A DNA stretch of 64,000 nt from Cryptosporangium sp044454545 (lineage in GTDB: Bacteria; Actinomycetota; Actinomycetes; Mycobacteriales; Cryptosporangiaceae): contig NZ_JBITDV010000017.1 in NCBI RefSeq assembly GCF_044454545.1, forward strand, positions 62,001 through 126,000, written 5' to 3'. Positions 59,873 to 64,000 of the stretch are shown here, in pieces. Position numbers and translations under genes: made by a program. The first letter of the stretch is position 1. Each line of letters opens with the position of its first letter. A model generated the notes under the pieces. That model ran no database searches, was not told the DNA's origin, and worked only from the letters and a program-made list of their open reading frames with translations.

Positions 59873-60287
59873 GGTTGTTCTCCTCCCCGGGCACCCTAGG
59901 TCAGGTGCCGCGACACCTATTGAGCCTTTCCCGGCGCCCGGCGTGAACTGCTGCTCGAAACTTTTCTGACAACCCGCAAATTTGTCGGTCAATACACCTC
60001 GCCGAGGAGCGCAAAGGGTCTACTAAGGCGGCGGCAGCTGGGCCTAGTTGAGAGAACCGGGGAAGGGAGACACGACCGTGGTTAGCGCCGTGACGTGGGT
60101 GCCGCCGCAACGGGGCCGGTTCGCCGGGAGTACGGCCCCGATGCAGATCGGATCGCGAAGCGGCCGCGTGCTCGCCTGGCAGTGCTCAGCGGTACGCGCT
60201 GCTGCAACTGACCATGGCGCCGTCTGCGTCGTCGTCTCGTGGCTATGGCTGCAGAGAACAGAACACCAGCTGTGAGCCAGCTCTCTG
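59873..60287. other. Intergenic region
   Basis: About 415 bases. The minus strand near 59950-59995 carries TTGACC with an A/T-rich stretch after it, a possible promoter of the ECF operon. No supported gene; a + strand frame of 75 codons (60048-60275) has no recognisable product. Confidence 0.4.
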
Positions 60288-61233
60288 TCAACTCGATTGG
60301 CCATTGTTGCGGGTGATCGCCTTCTCTCGGCGCTCCGCTCGACGCGACGGCTCCGGATCCTTCACCAGCAACGTCTCGCGCAGGCCCGCCAGCCGCGCCC
60401 GCGTCGACATCCCGACGTCGTACGTCACGATCGTCACCGCGCGTGCCGACATCGACTGCACCCAGACCGCCCGGTCGATGATCTCGTCGTCCGCGATCGA
60501 CAGACGCTGGTGCCCACGCGGATCGGGCAGTAACTCTACCGTCACCATGTCGGCTTGGTCGCCGCGCAGTTCCCCGAAGCGCAGTGGGCCGTGATCCGAC
60601 TGCGAGTGCTCCGCTCGCCACGCCGCGTCCAGCGTGCGCAACGCGACCCGTGCCTTCGTCCGCGCGGTGTCCTGTCCGCGGTCCTTCTGCCCGTCGAGTT
60701 CGTCGAGGAGAAGCATCGGTACCACCAGATGAACGCCCATGGCAGCGTCGTGCAGCCACGGACCGTAGTTCAGGGTCTGCAACTCCGGCGCATGTTTCCA
60801 TGAGCGTCGATGTGTCCGGCACGAGCAGTTCCCCAACGGTCTTCCAGTGACCGATCTCCATGCGGTGCCTGATTACGGCAGATTCGAACAGCCGCAGCTG
60901 CCGGGCGATCTCAGCCGCGAGCATCCCGTTGATTACCCGCTGGTTGGACAGCGGCGGAGGCGGTGCGACGTAGTCCGGCCGGGTCGCCCGGACGCCGCCG
61001 GGGTTGGGCGCCGGAATCAGGTCCAGAACCGCGAGTAGGTCGCTGTAGCGGGCGCCGAATACCAGCTTGTCCGCGTGCGCCGCAGCGATCACACCTCCCA
61101 GCCCGCGCCGCGCCTCAACCGTCCACTCTAGATACGCGAGCAGACCGCGCGAATTCTGCAGAGCCGTGTGCTGCCGCTCAAGTTCGGCGAGGACGGCATC
61201 GGGGTCGACGCCGGGTAGGGGCGTGACGATCAT
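60288..61233 (-). pseudogene. PIN-domain protein gene with one frameshift
   Basis: Two frames join into one protein of the same type as the neighbour at 61343. First frame from ATG 61233: MIVTPLPGVDPDAVLAELER.. to TVGELLVPDTSTLME (PIN Asp). Second frame: HAPELQTLNYGPWLHDAAMG, VVPMLLLDELDGQKDRG, VELLPDPRGHQRLSIADDEI and VTIVTYDVGMSTRARLAGLR to the stop at 60288. One extra A in GGAAACATG near 60795 breaks the frame. All PIN motifs are present across the two parts, so this is a recent mutation or a sequencing error. Confidence 0.75.
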
Positions 61234-61342
61234 GGCCCTGATGGTGTCAGGCCACGCGGGTTAGTGTCGCTCAGGAACGGCACCTGCCGCCCCAGGCCAG
61301 GGGCGGCCGATCAGCTATGCGGGTTCTCGGCGCATGTCCGCG

Positions 61343-62239
61343 CTACGAGTGGAGGTGTGTCACCTGTAGCCGTGCGAGACGTCCCCGGGTAGCCATGTGC
61401 AGGTCGTAAGTCGCCAACCGCACCGTGCAGCCGGCGGTCTCCGCAACCCACGCGGCTCGATCGATGATCTCGTCGTCGTCGATCGGCAAGCGCGTGTGGC
61501 TGCGCGGGTCCGGCAGGAGCTCGACCGTCACAGGCTCGTCCCCGCCGTCACGCCAAACACCGCGGCGCATCCGGTCGTCACCGGTGTCCCAGAACCCGCC
61601 GAGGGCCTTCAGCGCCTGCCGGGCGTGGCTGCGTTGATCGCTTGATCCGCGGTCCTTCAACCTGTCCAGCTGGTCGAGCACCGCGATCGGCACCACGACG
61701 TGGAATCCGTACCCTGCCTGCTGTTCGATACCAAGGAGCTTCCCGAATATCAGACCAGGCAGCCCACCGAATTGGTGCATGAAGAACGACGTGTCCGGCA
61801 CCAGCAGCGTGGCCGTCTGGGACCAGTGTTTGTCCTCCGCAACGAGGGCGTCGAGGGTCTCGCGCAGTGCCTTGGCAACGTCGGTCAGCTCCGCCATCAG
61901 CGTCACGTTCACCAGTCGTTCCGCCGGGTCGAACCGTGCAGCGTTCGGGGCGTAGGCGATGGGGGCGTCCATGGGGCGGTCGTTTCCCGCAATGCGGGCG
62001 ACGTCGACCAATCCGAGCAAATCGCCGTGCCGACGTCCATAGATCAACTCCCGCGCGGCGGCGGCCCCCACCGGGTGTAGCAGTCGACGGTGCGCCTCAC
62101 CGGCCCACACCAGATAGTCGACCAGCAAGTCGTATGCGGTGCCGCGACGCCCCTGCATGTTTTCCGCCTCAGTGGCGAGCTTCGCGACGACCTCGAAGGT
62201 TTGGCCGACAGGCATGAGCGAGAGCGGGGCAGGCATCAT
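61343..62239 (-). CDS. PIN-domain protein (PhoH/YlaK-like PIN type)
   Basis: 298 residues. N-terminal helical domain (about 1-140), then PIN: TLLVPDTSFFMHQFGG (Asp), VVPIAVLDQLDRLKDRG, SHARQALKALGGFWD, VTVELLPDPRSHTRLPIDDD, EIIDRAAWVAETAG and VRLATYDLHMATRGRLARL. Such PIN proteins are probably ribonucleases; the N-terminal domain is of unknown type and shared with the frameshifted neighbour, pointing to a duplication. May work in RNA-based defence or element control; not shown. Confidence 0.75.
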   Translation of the reverse strand: MMPAPLSLMPVGQTFEVVAKLATEAENMQGRRGTAYDLLVDYLVWAGEAHRRLLHPVGAAAARELIYGRRHGDLLGLVDVARIAGNDRPMDAPIAYAPNAARFDPAERLVNVTLMAELTDVAKALRETLDALVAEDKHWSQTATLLVPDTSFFMHQFGGLPGLIFGKLLGIEQQAGYGFHVVVPIAVLDQLDRLKDRGSSDQRSHARQALKALGGFWDTGDDRMRRGVWRDGGDEPVTVELLPDPRSHTRLPIDDDEIIDRAAWVAETAGCTVRLATYDLHMATRGRLARLQVTHLHS

Positions 62240-62590
62240 GCGGCTGATCGTGCCAGGTCAGCCGGTCTCCGCTGTCTACCGGCCAGCTGTAGGGCCTTCG
62301 CGTCGACCTCCGTTCCCTCCGCGAGCGATTTCCGTGGCAGGTCCGATTGCGCACACGTTCTGCTCGCAATGGAATCAACTGCGCTTCCGGGTGGGGATCC
62401 TACAAAGGTGGAGGAGAAGGTCGCAGCGATCCAGCGGAGACAGCGCCCATGACTCGGATTTGCGACGTGGAAGGACCGTCGACCCGGCTGAATCCTTGAG
62501 GAGCGCCTTGTCAAGGTGGCGGGCTCGATCGCAGACGTGTGAATCGACCAATCGATCGGGCTGATCGGCTCGGCATTGGAGCCAATGCGG
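62240..62590. other. Intergenic region downstream of the integrase gene
   Basis: About 350 bases between the integrase stop and the PIN gene start, both on the minus strand. It should contain the promoter of the PIN gene. No gene or clear hairpin was recognised. Confidence 0.4.
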
Positions 62591-63781
62591 TCAACCGAAG
62601 TCCATCTGTTCCAGCGCGTCGGCCGCGCCGGTGTCACGGGCGCCGCGGCCCATGTAGACGTTATAGGTCATCGAAGGGTTGCTTTGGCCGAGTTGGTCAG
62701 CGGCGGCGACAGCGCCGAGTCCGGATTTCTCCATCGTGGTGGCGACGGTCTTGCGTCCGGCGATGTGGGACGTCACCCAGTCGAAGCCGGCGGTGGTGAA
62801 GGCTTCTTTGAGGTCGGCTTGAGTATTGCTGGGGTCTCGCAGTCCTCCGTGTGGAGCAGGGAAGACGACGTCGGTCGGGTCGACCGTGGTGGCGTGCCGG
62901 CGCGTGAGGACGGCGATAGCCCATCGAGGCAGGATGAGTACTCGGTCACCGTGCTCTGATTTGGGATACGGCTGAATCTCGAGCCCACGTTGTTTGACCC
63001 GGATCACCGTGCCGCGGATCTCAACCGTTCCCTCGATGAGGTCGACGCAGTCCCAGGTGATCGCAGACGCCTCCCCGATCCTGGCACCCGTGGCGATGAT
63101 GATGTCGACGAAATCGATGAGGTCACGAAGGACGGCCTTATGATCGTAGGTCAAAAATGCGCGCAACTGGCGCACCTCGGCCACTTTCAATGCACGCGGC
63201 TTCTTCTTGGGCTTAGTCGATATGGGCGCGACGTCACGGACGGGGTTGACGGTGAGCGCTCCGTGGGTGACGGCGATCTTGCTCATGCCAGAGAGGATTG
63301 AGCGGCAGGTTTTCGCCGTGGCAGCGCCATTCTGTCGTTTGATGGTCCGCAGGAGGTTGTCTACGTACCCGGGCGTGAGTTCCCGGATCCTGAGTTCACC
63401 GGCCGCTGGAAGAATGTTTCCATCGAGCCGGCCGCGATAGTTCTGCAGCGTGTTGATCGCCCTTCCGTCTTCCTTGAGACGGGTGTAGTGCATCTCTGCG
63501 AGCACGTGCACGCGGGTTTCGGCAGTGAGCTTCTCCGAGCCGGTGGTGACCTTCAACCGGTCACGGAGTGCCTTGTTGAGGGCGTTGGAGGCGGCGCCTT
63601 TCGTGGGGCCCCAGCGCGCAACCAAGCGAGTCTTCCCGTCGTAATCGCGATAGCGGCAACGAGCCTGCCAGCCCTTACCGTCGGCCAGCCAGTGGTGCTT
63701 GCCGCTCGTGCCGATCTCGAGCGGCGGTCGTCCCGAGCGAGGCATCCCCACCCCCAGCGGATCTACCGGTTCACCAGTCAT
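62591..63781 (-). CDS. int: Tyrosine recombinase (site-specific integrase)
   Basis: 396 residues. N-terminal arm-binding region (GWQARCRYRDYDGKTRLVAR), SAM-like core-binding domain (YTRLKEDGRAINTLQNYRGR..), catalytic domain with ATGARIGEASAITW (Arg234), SHIAGRKTVATTM (His339, Arg343), QLGQSNPSMT and YNVYMGRG (Tyr376). Compared with relatives the H-x-x-R box has one extra residue (H-x-x-x-R), and the usual second His of LGHS is Gln366. It is next to the tRNA-derived attachment site and would insert and remove the element. A tandem repeat overlaps its start. Confidence 0.9.
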   Translation of the reverse strand: MTGEPVDPLGVGMPRSGRPPLEIGTSGKHHWLADGKGWQARCRYRDYDGKTRLVARWGPTKGAASNALNKALRDRLKVTTGSEKLTAETRVHVLAEMHYTRLKEDGRAINTLQNYRGRLDGNILPAAGELRIRELTPGYVDNLLRTIKRQNGAATAKTCRSILSGMSKIAVTHGALTVNPVRDVAPISTKPKKKPRALKVAEVRQLRAFLTYDHKAVLRDLIDFVDIIIATGARIGEASAITWDCVDLIEGTVEIRGTVIRVKQRGLEIQPYPKSEHGDRVLILPRWAIAVLTRRHATTVDPTDVVFPAPHGGLRDPSNTQADLKEAFTTAGFDWVTSHIAGRKTVATTMEKSGLGAVAAADQLGQSNPSMTYNVYMGRGARDTGAADALEQMDFG

Positions 63782-63798
63782 CGTTTAGTCATCGTTTA
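63777..63798. repeat. Tandem 11-bp repeat at the integrase start
   Basis: GTCATCGTTTA occurs twice head to tail (63777-63787 and 63788-63798). The ATG of the integrase gene is inside the first copy on the minus strand. Possible binding site for Xis, Int or a repressor controlling integrase expression. Confidence 0.75.
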
Positions 63799-63920
63799 TC
63801 TTGCACGACGACGCCAGGAAACCACAAGGGACCGAAGGGGAAGACTAACGAATCAGCAGCTCAACGGCGTTTTACGGCAACTGTTGGGAGATGACGATAA
63901 GTGCTAGATCGACACTCGAA

Positions 63921-63950
63921 GGGTTACTGGTTCGAGTCCAGTCGGGGGAG
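63921..63950 (+). other. 3' tRNA fragment, probable attachment site
   Basis: T stem ACTGG (63926-63930), T loop TTCGAGT (63931-63937), stem CCAGT (63938-63942), acceptor strand CGGGGGA (63943-63949) and discriminator G (63950). No matching TCCCCCG 5' strand or anticodon arm lies upstream, so only the 3' end is present, as left when an element integrates into a tRNA gene. CGGGGGA fits the acceptor of actinobacterial tRNA-Gln. The full tRNA should be at the other end, outside the window. Confidence 0.7.
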
Positions 63951-64000
63951 CATCAGAGCAGGTCAGGCCCTATATTCCGGTGCCTGACAGGCTACCCGAG

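Noticed and set aside
60048..60275. 75-codon + strand frame
   Set aside because: No family, no convincing start signal, no neighbours in the same direction.
63840..63950. Complete tRNA gene
   Set aside because: Only T arm and acceptor 3' strand are present; no matching 5' acceptor, D arm or anticodon arm upstream.
1..64000. CRISPR array
   Set aside because: No series of regularly spaced identical repeats of 25-40 bases was seen.

Overview
The window is high-GC actinobacterial DNA. Coding genes are dense and often overlap by 1-8 bases, GTG and TTG starts are frequent, and the families are typical of Actinomycetia: DUF397 and XRE/DUF5753 pairs, SCO6880-type conjugation proteins, BTAD regulators, mycosin-like proteases and NB-ARC/TPR proteins. 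The genus cannot be read from the sequence. Most of the window looks like one large integrative and conjugative element (ICE). Its right end is a tyrosine integrase gene next to a 3' tRNA fragment (about 63921-63950, probably tRNA-Gln), the expected attachment scar. The left end is not in the window; the first gene (1-544) is cut by the edge.

Layout. (1) 1.1-13 kb: transfer machinery. A secreted GH19-type cell-wall hydrolase and a membrane protein (+ strand) face a tight minus-strand operon: VirB2-like pilin candidate, VirB8-like, VirB6/TrbL-like, SCO6880-like, VirB4-like ATPase, VirD4-like coupling protein and a TOPRIM primase. (2) 13.4-15 kb: a lower-GC XRE/DUF397 regulatory pair. (3) 15.5-26.1 kb, + strand: four unrecognised genes, then a lipoprotein, a secreted protein, an SAF/CpaB-like protein, a CpaE/ParA-like protein, a CpaF ATPase and a 1091-residue LysM-transmembrane-BTAD fusion. 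TadB/TadC membrane platform genes are absent. (4) 26-34 kb: regulators, a decayed GNAT gene, and a small type VII-like cassette (EspC-like, WXG-like with a proline-rich tail, mycosin protease) without EccC. (5) 34.5-36.2 kb: a large lipoprotein. (6) 36.4-55.3 kb: a defence island. A complete class 1 DISARM operon (drmD-drmMI-drmA-drmB-drmC) is divergent from an XRE-ImmA/PIN pair, with a perfect palindrome between them. Next comes a DUF6879 / NB-ARC-TPR (NLR-like) operon facing a small two-helix membrane protein. (7) 55.6-64 kb: a NucA/NucB-like nuclease, an intact IS5-family element with target duplication, an excisionase-like gene, a dead second transposase, an ECF sigma/HTH operon, two PIN proteins (one frameshifted), the integrase and the attachment site.

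How it may work together. Regions 1 and 3 would supply a type IV secretion channel plus an accessory Tad-like ATPase module for transfer; no recognisable relaxase was found. Region 6 is defensive cargo.

The most interesting new signal is a shared motif of about 24 residues, with the core G-D-x-V-Q-A-R-D-[VI]-x-G-x-V-x-F. It lies at the N-terminus of the NLR-like protein and at the C-terminus of the facing two-helix membrane protein. This looks like a sensor/effector pair signalling through amyloid-type motif templating. The domain calls come from reading the translations; the pairing hypothesis is inference.
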